Assembly: GCA_002778195.1 (NCBI GenBank)
Contig: PCDI01000004.1
Coordinates: 2,188,418-2,252,417, forward strand
Direction: 5' to 3'
Length of the DNA: 64,000 nt
DNA from: Raffaelea ambrosiae
Lineage: Eukaryota; Ascomycota; Sordariomycetes; Ophiostomatales; Ophiostomataceae
In this document: positions 44,760 to 57,028 of the stretch, one piece after another
How the letters are laid out: the number at the start of each line of letters is the position of its first letter
Position numbering within the stretch: position 1 is the first letter of the stretch
Notes under the pieces: generated by a model
Told to the model about the DNA's origin: nothing
What the model saw: only the letters and a program-made list of their open reading frames with translations
Databases searched by the model: none
Position numbers and translations under genes: made by a program

Positions 44760-47076
44760 GCTCCGTGCCGGGAAAGCGCCCCGGGGGAGGCTATAGGGGG
44801 GGGGAGGAGCAGCGCCGTGGCTGTCTCCGCTGTCGAGGGAGAGCGAGGGTGGGGAGGGAAGGAGAAGGCTTTGCTGTCGTCCGGCAGATGGACGCGAGTC
44901 GAAATAAGCACAGGCCGGCGATCAATCGGACACGGACCTTCTCAGAGCAATCGCGCGGCAATCGAGCGCCCGGAAAACGGCCATCAAGGCGAAGGCCGAG
45001 TGAAGACGTAGAGTGTGGTTTGGTGCTCGTGGTGGAGCAGAAGGTAGCGAAAGGGAGAGAAGGAGAGAGAAGTCGACGAGGGGCGTGGCTTGGGTGGCAG
45101 ATGAGTTGATTGGGATGCGCCGGACGCGGCTAAGCGACCTGTCTAGTCGTGCCTAGCTTGCGAAAAATTCGGGAAGTGTTTTCGGTAACCGAGGAAGACG
45201 ATTGCGAGGGCGGGGGCGGAGGTCACGGCCGGCGAAGCTAGCAGAGACGAGCAATTGCAGCTCGCAGGAACGGCGTCGTTGCAGCAGATATGGGGGTCTG
45301 GCCCGGGAGGGGACCGGTTTGTATGCCAATTGCTGTTTGTGCCGGTGTCGCGCGGTCTGGTGCTGTTTTGTCTCGGGTGCCTCTGCTTGGCTGCTTCCAA
45401 GCCAGGTAAATAGCTCTGCCGAAAAAGAGACAGCCCAGGTTCGTCAGATAGGAAGCCCGCACGGACGGTATGGGCAGGGTGTTTGCGTGGGCTGGCCAAA
45501 CAGGGACAGACAATGGATCACCCAGGGCAAGGCCGTAGTGAGTAGAATACTGTGAGGACAGAACGGGCTGGGAGAGACAGGACAGTAATATAAGAGGTAC
45601 AAGGCGGGAAAAAAAAAAGAGAGGGCGACAAATGTGGGGTGCAGCAGAAAGCGGGTCTTATCACGATGCCCGAGCAGCAGCAGCGAGCAGCGAGCAGCAC
45701 TGAGACACACACACAAAGAGCAAGACAATGGATGGACAGAGAACAAACTGGCAGACAGACAAGATAGATGACAAGACCAGACAGAAGAGATGGAGCAGAG
45801 AAACAGAAGCAGGAGCTCGCACGCGTGCTGCCAGTCACACAGGCTGCTGGGACTGGGCGATCGTTTTTTTGGAGACACTGATTGGCTATGCCAGCCGAAA
45901 CAAAAGCGAGCGAAAGAGCGCGAATGCGGGGTTTTGCCCATGGGGAGAAGAACCCAAGGCAGCGCGTCAGGCAAAAGCAGATGGATGTCCAGTTTGGAGG
46001 ATGGGGGGAGCAGAGGCCGGCGTCAAATGAGGGTGGTGTCCTGGAGTTTGGTTCTCTGGGGAAGTTGTCATTAGTACGAGTATGAATTGTGGAGCGAAAG
46101 GAATGGCATATTACGGAGTAGTTGCTCAAAATGCATGCTCCTGCACTTTACAGACAGACACACTGGGCAAGCTTTCTGTGTTGGGCAAGGTTGCCGGTTG
46201 CTCCTTCCGTGTGCTCCATTGCTGGGCCTAACCCTCTGGAGCTCTGATGTCACGCACACGCGAGCGGTATTTCTTCTCTTCAGACGGTATCTCACGGACG
46301 TACTGACAAGATGTCTAACAGAAATACTTACAAACATACTTACACACGTGTCCTACACACAAAACGTATCAACACCTCATCCAAAATCGGTTGGGCATCT
46401 GCATCTCGTCCCCTTTGTTCCCTCTGCCTTGCTTCGCCCCCCTGCTGCTTCTGGTGTCCTCTTCTCATTCGTCACCTCATCCTCTCCAATCCAACGCCAC
46501 CTTTGGCGGGTGTCTATTCTTTTCTGCCCGCCAATGACACCCTATCCATTTGCCATCTTGCACCCGTTCCCGCCGTTTGTTTTGCTGACTGACTCGATTT
46601 TGCTTCTCCGCTATGCTGCGTGTCGAACCCCCTCTCTTTCCTGCCTTTCCTGACATGTGGGTTGCATCGGCATTGTGATCCCAAGTGTTCCGTGCTGGGT
46701 TTGGCTTGCAGATACGCCGGATTGTTGCATAATGCAGACGCTATTGCTACCCTGGCGTTCCCTGTTTGCTTTTTCGTCCAGAATGAATCAGCCGGCAAGG
46801 CCTCGAAGATCTCGCAGGCCGTTCCCATTGATTCCAGTAACAAATTATGGAGGGACGACGGCAGGCTGAAATCCTGACAAGCACCTGATAGAACATTTCT
46901 GTTCTATCGACAGGGCCGCGTTTCTTAGCTTTCCGTAGCTCGTCGCTCTTTGTGGCATAAGGCGGGGGGTACCAGCAGCTGGCTGCCTTGGGTCCGACCG
47001 CGTAGGCGGTGTCGTCAACGTCACTTTCATATCGTCCTCTTGTCCTGTGGCTTAATTCTCTCGCCGACACTTTTGT
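44760..47076. other. Intergenic upstream of the carrier
   Basis: 2.3 kb, no supportable gene. It has purine-rich segments (45730-45830), a CTGATTGG box (45878-45885, CCAATCAG on the minus strand) and a pyrimidine-rich part (46380-46640). Open frames here are short or low in complexity. Confidence 0.5.
45878..45885 (-). promoter_or_regulatory. Inverted CCAAT box (CCAATCAG on minus strand)
   Basis: CTGATTGG, in carrier orientation but about 1.1 kb upstream of its start codon, further than the other copies. Confidence 0.3.
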
Positions 47077-47634
47077 TCATCGCAGGCACAGCTTCATCGT
47101 CTTGTTCAGCTGATCAATCGTCCGGTCGTAGTGGTCGTATGCTGTCTTTGCAAACGTATCTCTGGTACAGGTTAGCACTTGCCTGCAAGGTACCCTCGAA
47201 GACACAAGCAAACACCGTGGGGAAGGGCAGATAAACAACGCTTACTCCTCTTTGATTTTCTTGCTGTTCTTCTCCCTGGCCGTCTGCATGTTCAACACCT
47301 GTGACCACCGCTTGTTTTGGATCCTGGCGTTCTTCTGTCGCCAATAAGCCGTCATCACCAAGGTGCGCAGGATTTTGTGCTCCAAGCCGCGGGACTGAGC
47401 GGCCGCGTTGAGAAAATAGACGGTGCGCCGGACGGCTAGCGGGTCCAGGGTGCTCGTCCCAGCACGTACAATCGGCCCCGAGATCCGATCGTTGGGGATA
47501 CCGCGAAATGCCGCCCGCAGCTGATCGCGCACGATGAACCGCGCCGGTTTGGAGTACTGGACGGCCCGCAGACCGCTGCGGTACAGCTTGCGAAAGGCGT
47601 GGAGCAGCTCTGTGTTGGGCACGGTGTTGGGCAT
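47077..47634 (-). CDS. Small LYR-motif-like protein (DUF1763-type)
   Basis: Two exons, 47634-47246 and 47161-47077, with an 84-nt GT-AG intron (branch site GCTAAC), encode 157 residues. The N-terminus MPNTVPNTELLHAFRKLYRS continues GLRAVQ, then RFIVRDQLRAAFR, the pattern of LYR-type three-helix proteins and of the small fungal DUF1763 family as I remember it. LYR proteins are usually mitochondrial and contact the acyl carrier protein in respiratory complex or ribosome assembly; that role is inference here. The second exon adds a helical tail (DTFAKTAYDHYDRTIDQLNK then TMKLCLR). If the intron is not removed, a TAA formed at the donor ends the protein after 131 residues. The Met at 47634 is the first in frame; upstream there is only a TTG. 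Confidence 0.8.
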
Positions 47635-48452
47635 GGTCAGAGTCTGTCGAGGTGACAAAACGCAACAAAAAGGTAGGCGGCCGAGAATTAAGCAGCTTCT
47701 CCATGCAAAACTCCTCCAGAGCTCCGAAAGACGTTGGTTGACTGCAAAAAAATAAAAAAATTTATGGGGAACACGAGGCTTTCATGGGCCAATTGTAGAG
47801 CTCCACCCAAACAGCCAAAAAAAAAGGACCAAAAAAGACACAAAACTCCAGAGCTCCTCAACTATGGCCCCCTATTATGTCTGTACTGGTTATGCTCCGT
47901 AATAATAATAAGTGAAAAAAATAGAAAAGGGGAAAGAGAGAAACTATCCAAGTGTATGATATTACGAGTACAAAACCTGCAGATATTTTTTTACCCATTT
48001 CACAGGCAGCTCACTTGTCGAGCCCTGTCTCCCTTCGAGTAGCTTCTCAAATCCCCAGGCCGATGCCTCCTGGTATATTGATGATACATGTGTCGTGAGA
48101 TTCCTAATGTCCCTTACCATCGTGACTTTCCTGCCAGCTGAAAGGGCTGTTGGGCCCAAGGGAACCCCATTCTGTCCCCGTTTCCCTCTATTTCCAAGTG
48201 GAGGGTTCCGCATATGCAGTTTATCAAAAAGCAAACCAAACCAAAACGAAAAACATTACTGCTCCGTACACGTCTATGAAGTAGAAAAATAGTCTGTGAA
48301 GAGACAAAGCAAAGCAAAGAAAGAAAACGGGTGGGTGAGTGAGTGTGTGAGAGAAGCAGAGAATTATGGCACTGCGGTGGGCAAATGACGTCATGTTTTA
48401 TTGTCCAATGCTACCGACCGTGAAGCGCCATAGTCGCCAATTAACAGGTCCT
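47635..48452. other. Intergenic, LYR gene promoter and transporter 3' flank
   Basis: About 820 bp, A-rich in the left half, no gene supported. Confidence 0.55.
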
Positions 48453-51197
48453 TCAATCTTCCCGTTGGTCGATGGGCGCGTATTTGCCGCCGTTTTCAGA
48501 GTCCCCGTTGGCAGGAGTCCCGCGGAAGACGCCAACGCGCGACAGCCACCCAGTGACACCACCGCCATTGGAACTGCTTCCGGCAGCCTCGCCCGAGTTT
48601 TCGTTTAGGGAGGATGGGGGGTCGATATTCAGGCCAGGAATGGCAGACGACGCAGTAAATGGTCCGCGGCCGCGGATGTCGAGCGAAGGCACAGGGGAAC
48701 CTGGAGCCAGGAGGGCACCAGCTTCGGTTCCGCCAATGTATGGAGTGCCAACGGTTCGCGGTGTTGTAGCAGCCGTGCTGGCGTCGCCAAAGAGAGAGTC
48801 CATGTCCTCAAGGCGAACACCGCAAGTCTCAGGGTAGAGGAAGTATACTTGCGATTGTTAGCTTGGTCTGTAAACACACACAGAGAGAGAGAGAGAGAGG
48901 GAGGGAGAGTTGGTTACAGGACACTTACCGACAACAAAACTCGTGGCACAGAAAAAGGCGTGGACCAGATACAGGCGCCACTTGATCCACTCCTGCAGGA
49001 TGGGCGTCATCTCGCCGACCAGCCAGTTGAAGGCCCAGTTGGTGGCCGTGGACAGACTGGCACCCTTGGACCGGATGCTCAGCGGCAGGATCTCGGGCGG
49101 GTACAACCATGGGATAGGACCCCATGAGTAGCCAAAGGCAGCGTTGTAGACCATCACGGATATGACGACAAACGTCGGTGTCAGGTCGACATCCAGGAAA
49201 ATGAAGTATGAGATTGCCGAAAGCGATATGGTCATGGCTATGGCGCCGCTGAGCAGGATGACACGTCGGCCCCATCGGTCAACAATGTACCAGGGCGGGA
49301 TGGTGGACAAGAAGTACGTGATGCCGTTGATACCGGTCATGAGGACGGCCTTGTGACCATGCCAGCCAGCCTGCTCGAAGACGTAGGGGGCGTAGTATGA
49401 GATGACGTTGATACCGTTGAGCTGGGCCAGTGCCTGGGCGGACATAGCAATGAAGACGCGGTTGCGGTAGCGGCGGAACATTTCGCTGTAGCTGCGCTCG
49501 CCTTCCTGGCGCTGGAGCAACACGTTCATCTTGATGTCGCGGAACTCGTCGCGGGCTTTGGCGTTGTGGATGTCGCCGCCGCCATACAGGTTGGCAATGA
49601 CAACAATGCCTTCCTCGTCGTGGTCGTTGTCGAGCAGCCAGCGCGGCGACTCGACAATGATCAGGCTGCCGAGGCCGAGGAGCGCACCCATGACGCACTG
49701 CATCAAAAGCGGGATACGCCACGACAGGTCGCTCGTAATGTAGCCGCAGAAGTAGTCGACCCAGACGGAGCTGGTGTAGCCGACAATGTTGCCGGAGAAC
49801 TCGATACAGGCCAGCTTGCCGCGGTTGTGCGGCGGCGAGATCTCGGACTGGTAGACGGGCACAATGGTGGACAGCATGCCGACACCGAGACCAGCAATGA
49901 TGCGACCGACCATCATCATGGGCATGCCCGTGGCGAAGCTCTGTAAGGCGCCGCCGACGAAGAAGATGATGGAGCCGTACAGAATGGTCTTGCGACGGCC
50001 AATGATGTCGCCGACGCGGCCGACAATGAGAGACGAAATGAAAGCGCCCACCTCAAGAATGGCCACCATGGTACCGACCTCGGCCTTGGATGGGTTGTTG
50101 AAGTAGTCGATGAAGTATGGGCCACTAGAATCGGAATCACGCCGTCAGCAGACTGCCAGGGAGGAGGACTGGTGTTGGGTGCGGAGAGGGGGGGTATCAG
50201 AAGAGTCTCTTACGTGATGATGCCCGACATAACGCCCTGGTCATATCCGAACAGGAAAACGCCTAAAGAGACGAAGATGCTCGTGAAATAGCTAGAGAAC
50301 ATGGTGTTAGCAGGGACAAGGTCGGTCGACAATGGGGAAGGGAGGCGGCCTCTTTCTGGGCCTCTCCGTCTGTTTGCCTGTCTTGTCTGTCTTGTCTGTC
50401 TTGTCATCTTACATCAGGGGCTTGCCGGTCAGGCCATGGATGGAAGAGGAACCGCCGGTCATGATGGTGGCGAGGAGGCGTTCGGCTGCTGTGACGCGCC
50501 GAACAGCTGAATCGGGAATTTGGATGGCTTCTTTGTCGACGACTCCAGTGTGGTGGTAGCCGTGGTGGTGATGGTGGTGGTGCGAGGGATGATTCTCAGT
50601 GTGGGAGCGGTGGTGACGACGGCCGTGGCCGTGATGGTCGGCCGAGGGCGAGGACGAGGAGGAGGACGAGGAGGAGGAGGAGGAGGAGATGGAAGAGGAG
50701 CTGTCGTCGTCGTCGGAGGCGGACTCGTAGTGGACGTGCTTGTGATGGTGTTTGCGGTGGCTACGACGGTGCTTCTTGGAGCCGCTGACGGAATGGCCGC
50801 CGGAAGAATGACGCTTCAGAACACCAGCGAGGGTGTCCTGGTCGAGGTTGTTGTAGAGACGGGCACGGACGGCCGGGTCGTTGTCGCCGTCGTCGGCCTG
50901 CTGCTCGGCAATGTCGCCGGTGTCGAGCCAGGAGGAGTCGCCCTCGGAGTCGAAGGAGCGGCGGGAGGCGGCGTCCTCAGGGCTGTTGTCGCCGTCGCGG
51001 TGGCCGGAAGAGGCGTGCCGCGAGGGGGCAAGCAGGGACGCCTCGGCGTGGCGGTCGGCAGCGGAGCGCGAAGAGGACGGAGGTTGGCCGTGAGGACCGG
51101 ACGAGGAGAGGGCACGGAGGGGGATGTTGGACGGGAGGCGGCCCGGGCTGGCGAAGGAAGGAATTTTGGAGGAGAGGGGGCTGTGAAGCGGCAGCAC
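48453..51197 (-). CDS. MFS sugar transporter with His/Ser-rich N-terminal extension
   Basis: Exons: about 51197-50413 (5' end unresolved), 50291-50214, 50124-48929 and 48847-48453. The three introns (121, 89 and 81 nt) are GT-AG and restore the motif GVFLFGYDQGVMSGIITGPY and the C-terminal YFLYPETCG. The core is a 12-helix sugar porter: GRVGDIIGRRK, ESPRWLLDND, QLNGINVISYYAP, WGRRVILLSG and PETCG are all present, so proton-coupled hexose or related sugar uptake is expected. Ahead of it is at least 240 residues of open frame rich in His, Ser and Asp (KKHRRSHRKHHHKHVHYES, a poly-Ser run, seven consecutive His). It has no in-frame ATG before a TGA near 51304, so either a short upstream exon supplies the start or translation begins at the internal Met at 50462 (MTGGSSSIHGLTGKPL). 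The acceptor-like CTTCACAG at about 51181 supports an upstream exon. Confidence 0.85.
50381..50407. repeat. 9-bp tandem repeat inside a transporter intron
   Basis: TCTTGTCTG at 50381-50389 and 50390-50398, then TCTTGTCAT at 50399-50407, just inside the donor end of the first mapped intron (50412-50292, minus strand). Confidence 0.7.
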
Positions 51198-52030
51198 CCG
51201 TCCGCGATGGAGAGGAAAGAGGTAGGTTAAAAGGGGAGGGGGGGGGTGGAAGCGAGGGAGGGTGAGGAGGAGAGCAGAGTAAAGGGAAGTCAGAGAGACG
51301 GGTCAAAGAGGACTGGTCAAAGAGCCCAGGACACACAAGAGTCAAAAGACGGAAAAAAAAGCCAGACGGACTGGCATGCGTGACCAAGGCGGTGGGTGCC
51401 CCTGTGGGGAAGCAGGACGGGGCGGGTGCGAGGGTGTGGCAGGACAACCGAGGAGAGCGTGTGAAAGCGTGCGAGACAGCACGAGAGCGAGAGGCCGGCA
51501 AAAGGGCCGACGAAACGTGTGAGAGGATGGTCGCCTTTCGGGGCTATCTCTATCTGTTGGCCGGCGCCTTCCTTGCAGGAACCAGACTAAGGCTAGGTAG
51601 ACCAGCGATTAAATAACGCGTCGGTGAGCAGGGCCGGGGGGGCGCGGCAGGACGTCTACGAGTAAGGTGGCATCGAAAGAAGGAGAGGACAGGCAGTCGG
51701 CTGACGAGGACAGGCGCGCGCTGGAAGGGAGGCAGTAAGCGACAGAAGAGGGAGTGAGGCACAAGACAGCACGCAGAATAGGGACCGGTGTTGGATGGAG
51801 AAAGATCAGGCAAGGACGGGCCTGGGGGAAAGGGACAGACAGGCACAGGCAGATCAGAGAGCCCGGTGCACACACTGCCACACGCTCTGCCGCAGCCACC
51901 ACGTCCACACAAGAAGCAGGCACGCTCCCGCTGCCAGGGAAGGAGCAGCACACCAACACGGAAGGTACGAGTACGACTGGCTGCGCGCCATACTGTGCGC
52001 CACCGTGCGGAAGGCTGCGCACGCCCAGCC

Positions 52031-52077
52031 GCCAGCAGGGCGCCAGCAGGGCGCCAGCAGGACGCCAGCAGGATGCC
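52031..52077. repeat. 11-bp minisatellite, unit GCCAGCAGGGC
   Basis: Four tandem units start at 52031, 52042, 52053 and 52064; the last two differ by one or two bases at the end. Confidence 0.75.
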
Positions 52078-53012
52078 ACACAGGGCCGCCGCTGGCCAGG
52101 CCCCCTGCCGTCATCGCTACGCCAGGGCAGCCCCCACGGTGCGAGCAACTGGCCTACCACAGCCCGCCGAAAAGGAGGGAAAAGGGGTATCGGCGTATCA
52201 GCCCGTACTTTTCTTACTCGCCTTGGCAAGATTTTCCCCGTTTTTCCCCATAAAATGCGTCAGATAGCTTGTTGGGCCAATTTTTGGGGTGCAATTTTGG
52301 GCTGCGCGCCCTCGACCTCTTGGTTTCCCTGATTTTCCTGATTTTCCTGATATCGCGCCCTCGGCCCCCTTGTCGCTCTGCTCCTGCCTCTTTTACGAGT
52401 ACGAGCCAGTGAGATTGTCTTTCTCGACTCGCCATCCTCCCCCTTCTTACTCAGAAATCCGCCGTCGCTGCATCAGCGCCGACGCCTCTTTTTTTTTTTT
52501 TTTTCTGCCTGACCCTTCCTGGGCTCCACGTGCTGCCCAGCGCTACGCTGCGACCGATGACGTAGCTCTGGTCAGCCCTTTGACCCTCCCCCATTGTCTC
52601 TGCCGGGCCCAGGTGTGGGGTGGTGGTGGTGGCTGCCCATTTAGTGAGGCGACCCCGTCCTTGCTTTTTGGCTAGCAGGCGATCTCACGAGACCTGGCCT
52701 GGTGGGTTCATCCAGCCGCCCAGCCGCCTCTGAGTGGCCGCCGCCCATATTGCCTGGACCACCAGCCATGTCCACGGGACGGGGCCGGGCGCTGGCTGAA
52801 GACAAACTAGTGGGCGCGCAGAACGACTACATACATAAATTGTTCGTGTTGGTTGTTTGATGTGTCTGGGGCAGCACGCCTGGGGTCGACTCTGGGGTGC
52901 AGCATCTGGGCAGATGACGGTGCTGCGACCGAGATTTGCCCACAGATTTCCAGCGGTTCGCTCAGCGATTTGTAAATTGATGCTTAAATACACCGTCGTC
53001 ACTCTTCTTGTG

Positions 53013-53048
53013 TACCTCTTGTACCTCTTGTACCTCTTGCATCTCTTG
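53013..53048. repeat. 9-bp minisatellite, unit TACCTCTTG
   Basis: Three identical units (53013, 53022, 53031) and a fourth, CATCTCTTG, at 53040. Confidence 0.75.
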
Positions 53049-54793
53049 TTTTCCCTGTCCCCCCGTCTGTCGCTCCTGTTTTTCTCTCCCGCCTCCACCA
53101 GGGCATGTGACAAGCCATGCGTCCGGCTGCTTCACCCCAGGCTGAGACTTTCCGTGATTGGCGATTGCTCGGTCGGATGGATCAGACGAGTCGTATCTGA
53201 CTCCGTTGCCGTCTATTAGCTTTCGTTGCTTCCCGCCCGCTGGCCTCTTGTCTGCGGCCGCGCCTGCCGCCAAGTACGAGTATGCGCCGCCAACTTTGTA
53301 TATACTTGGGTGCACATTCCCCAAACCAGCACGCTCGCATGCGGCCTTGTTTAGCAGATGACCTTCACTCTTGTTTCCCTTCCTGGCGTCCTATTTCTGA
53401 CCATGCATGGTCGGGTTTCTCTTTTGGGCCGCGCCCCGTCGGGGAATGGGTTTCCGAATAGCACTCTGCATAGCACTCTGCATAGCACAATAGCCCAAGC
53501 CTCATCGTTTTCCTGCTTGGGCGGGGCTGGACGGATCATCTGCTGTGTCTTCCTGGTCGGCCTTTTCCATTTTGCCCCCCTAAGGCCAAGTCTGGCCACC
53601 ATGGCCAACGGCCGCCACCACGCCCATTTTTAGGCGTGCAAGATAGCACCACTGACTGAAACTACCCACCACGAAGTCCATATTTCTGGACGACTGTGTT
53701 GTCTCTTGACGCCAAATCGACCAGCCATGGAGTCTTGGACGTTGTGAGGCCAGTGCTCAAACGATTGCCATACAATGCCACAGGCAACAGCAGCTTGATC
53801 ATGTCTACCTTGGCTGGAGGTTTTGGCTGCAGGATCACTCAGCGAATTGAGACGGTTACTGCTCGGCTTCATTCTTGCTGTGAAGAAGGTCAGGGAAAAG
53901 AGGAAGATGGCCGACTTGCTTCCAAGCTATCGCAGGAAACCGACTGAGCTTCAAAATCAATGGCCCGGTGAAAGCGTACGGTCGGTGTACAAAGGGCAGC
54001 CTTGGGAGTGTTTACAAGAACACATTTGCTTCTCTGGAATGCAATAAATGAACGCCCATTGGCATCTTGTCCGCTCGGCGTGTTCAATTCACACCAGGAG
54101 GCCGAAGCAGCAACTAAGTAATTTCATGCCGGGTGCTGAGCATAAGGAGGCGTTTAAGCTGCTTGCTAATCCGCTCAGGAGAACCCCCCACACCCTCCCT
54201 CTCTCCCGCATGGCCTCTCGCTGAGGTGACTGGAATGCCTCAATTATTTCCACCACACCAGTAAACGTGCGAAACTCTTTCAAGGGTATGGCTACGGCAG
54301 TGAACGCGGTCCCGACTTTGACGACTTTATTAAAGTCCTTTAAATGCTGTATATTTTTTTTGCGCTGTGGACATGGCCAAGAGAAACGTGCCTGAACGTG
54401 ATGACAACGAGAAATGAGAGCATTTTGTAAGCCCTCGGATAGCTGGCTAAACGACAGAAGCAGTCCAGCTTCACCGGAAAGCAGAGGCCATTCGTCGTGA
54501 CCAGCACGGCTCAGATAGCACCAGACACGGAACAATACCATAATTTTTTGATGCCGGCACAATTCGGGACGTCAACAGAAGTTGGCTTACAAAAATATCC
54601 ATCGGACAGACAAAGCACGGTGCTGCGGATGGTGTTGGGAGGGATTCAAGCACCGACATCAAGGATATATACCAAACAGTAAGTTATTGTATTGGGTGCC
54701 GACGAGTAAGATGCATCTATCGCCAGAGGCCGGCTGGGCTACCTGAACGGCTTTTCTTTCTTTTGGGGAACGCACCATGGCGTCTATAACTTG

Positions 54794-57028
54794 CTAGTAC
54801 AATGCTCCAAAATCAATGCCATCTTCCGTGCCAAACAGGAAATCGTCAAAATCAAAGCGGATGTCTTGAAATAGTACAGCGTCTGGGTTGCAGAGGCCAG
54901 CACCTACTATCGGCGACGGCTCGTCCCCATCGCCATCCTGAAGAGGCTGACTGTCGCTGGTTGATATTGCAATTGCTGCTGTTGGTGTCTGCTGTAGCAG
55001 CATTCGCGCGGCAAGAGTTTCAAAGGTACAGATGCACTGCTGAACATAGGCACTCAGATGTGTATGGGCACGCAAACCCCCGAGGACATCCTGCCACGAG
55101 CGAGCGACGGAGTCGGTGAACAACTCCGCGCCAACCATGGCGGCCAGAAAAACAACGCCTGCAATGTGGAGGTAATAGATGCGACTCCACCAAGCAAGAA
55201 TGCCAATGCGTGGCTCTTCAGGATCTGTTGATGCCATAATCTCTGCGATCGTGGATGTGATCCTCTGGGCGACCTCAACGCACATCCCGGCATATTCCTT
55301 GAGAAGCCGTTCACCGAAGCCGGAGGGCTGCTTGGGCTGCGTTGTTGATCGTGGACCAACTTTCATCGAGTAAAACTCCGCGAGCATGGGTCTGTAGAGA
55401 TAGATGCGTGCATGGAGGACGCTGTTTTTTTTGTGTGTTTTTTTTTTTTTTTTTGCGGCCAGTGTCAGTAGAGTAAGCAAAGCCAATGCGTAGGTGAGGA
55501 GGTCTGCTTTTTACCGAAGATGCAGAATGTATCTCTCCATTCTTGCCGTCCTGTCCTTGACGAGTTTGATGTTTTGCGGCTGCCAGTCGGCTGCAAGGCG
55601 GCTCTCCCACTTGTTGAGACAGCCGTCGAGGTGGATGGCAGCCGCTTGGTATTCTTCTTGTCGCCCCAGGCAGGAAGAGGCTGACCTGCTGGCAAGGCTG
55701 TTTCCCGTCGTGGCCTGTGCTATCTGGATCTGGTTGCCAATCTCGTGGAGCTCTTGCAACCAGGGTTGAAGGTGATCGGTGCCCGGCAAAGAGGTCAGCA
55801 TCCATGCCGATGTTCTTCCGAGCGACCAGGAGACGCATCTGGAAGAGAATCAGAAACCAATTGAGTTTGTGCAAATAGTACTGCTTTCGCCGAGCACCAA
55901 AAAAATCCTTACCGATCGAGGTCAACGCAACTCGCCCAGACTTTTCGTCTCGTCCTTTTATTGTCACCGCCGGCCGCCTTTCCTCCAGAAGCCCCTTCAC
56001 CCGGGTGGGGGCACATGTTTTGGGCAATCCGCAGAGCCAGTCCTGCCGTCATCCACGTCTTTTGCTGGTTGTTGGTGCAATGGAGATACCGGTTTATCAG
56101 CATCAAGCACTGGACCAGTTCCAGCGAGCCAGGCTGCCAGAGAATGGACTCGGCTGGGAGCAAGGCCCACGCACGGAGGAAATACCGGGTTCCTTCACCG
56201 TTCCGCGCTTCCAGAGGAATCGATTCTTGTCTTTGAACGGCCTGGGCAAAGACCAGATTGAGGATGCTGAGCCAAATTTCCCGATTGTGCACAACGCGTG
56301 AGGGCTCGGCGTATGCCGCTTCGACGACTTCGTAAAACTGTTTCTGGTCCAGGACGGGCTCTGCAGGATCGATGTGCCGCCAGTAGATTTCGGCAAGCTG
56401 ATCCGCACGGGCCCGGGGAGGCAGCTCCATGGATAGAGCAGGCATGCGCGATGGAGAGGGCAGGTCTAGTTCACCAAATAGCGGCGCATCGACCAGCGGG
56501 ACCGGGTGGGATGAGGTATGTGGGAGAATGCCCGTTCGCTCATCAATGGCAGCCGTAACCTGGTCCGTGAACCGGCCGTGGGCTGTACAGTACGCATGGC
56601 ATTGATCATCCCGGCCCTCACCATCGTAAGTGTGGCCTTTTTGGGGGGAGTGAGACGGCTCGATCGTCGCCGGAGTCGAAGTTGCTAGAGATGCCGTCCC
56701 TCGTGAAGGGGAAGGCAGCGACGCGGCCGGAACTGGAGCCTGCTTATGTGAAGATTTCCCTGCCCGTTTGCGCTCAGTCGAGACAACGTCAGATATCTTT
56801 GTATAGTTGCATGTTCTGCCCTGGGTCTGGCATCTGGTACAAGCTATATGTGTCCCATATCAGCCCGGGTGATCAAATGTGGACGTTGCGTGGAAGCAGC
56901 CAAATCAATATACCTGGGCGACGACCATCACACTTGGCCTTCAGCGAGCGACAGGTTTGACAGGCTATTGGAACCTTCAGGCGCCGCCTGCGTAGTACCT
57001 GGGACTCGCCGTGATTTGGATTTGTCAT
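54794..57028 (-). CDS. Zn(II)2Cys6 transcription factor
   Basis: Four exons, 57028-56914, 56843-55913, 55838-55515 and 55421-54794, with GT-AG introns of 70, 74 and 93 nt, encode 665 residues. The binuclear zinc cluster is C23-X2-C26-X6-C33-X6-C40-X2-C43-X6-C50, complete only after the first splice, which falls inside the cluster. A Ser/Pro/Thr linker follows. The fungal-specific middle homology region begins around ADQLAEIYWRHIDPAEPVLD and contains RYFLRAWALLPAES, TWMTAGLALRIAQNM, RRKVWASCVDLDRCVSWSLG and LRVLHARIYLYRPMLAEFYS, typical of this class. The acidic C-terminus (FQDIRFDFDDFLFG) could be an activation domain. An alternative start about 100 bp upstream (MGHSTTDRN) is in frame. It is divergent from the MFS transporter at 57393, so regulation of that gene is likely but not shown. 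Confidence 0.9.

Larger units (their letters stand above)
51303..54793. other. Intergenic, transporter upstream region and regulator 3' flank
   Basis: 3.5 kb without a supportable gene. It contains homopolymer tracts (18 T near 52488-52505), an 11-bp minisatellite (52031-52077) and a 9-bp minisatellite (53013-53048). The minus-strand open frame 54089-54562 has somewhat protein-like composition but no recognisable motif. A missing first exon of the sugar transporter may lie in the left part. Confidence 0.45.

Noticed and set aside
54089..54562. 157-codon minus-strand frame as a gene or decayed pseudogene
   Set aside because: The composition is somewhat protein-like but I see no motif, no flanking exon and no parent gene; too weak to annotate.
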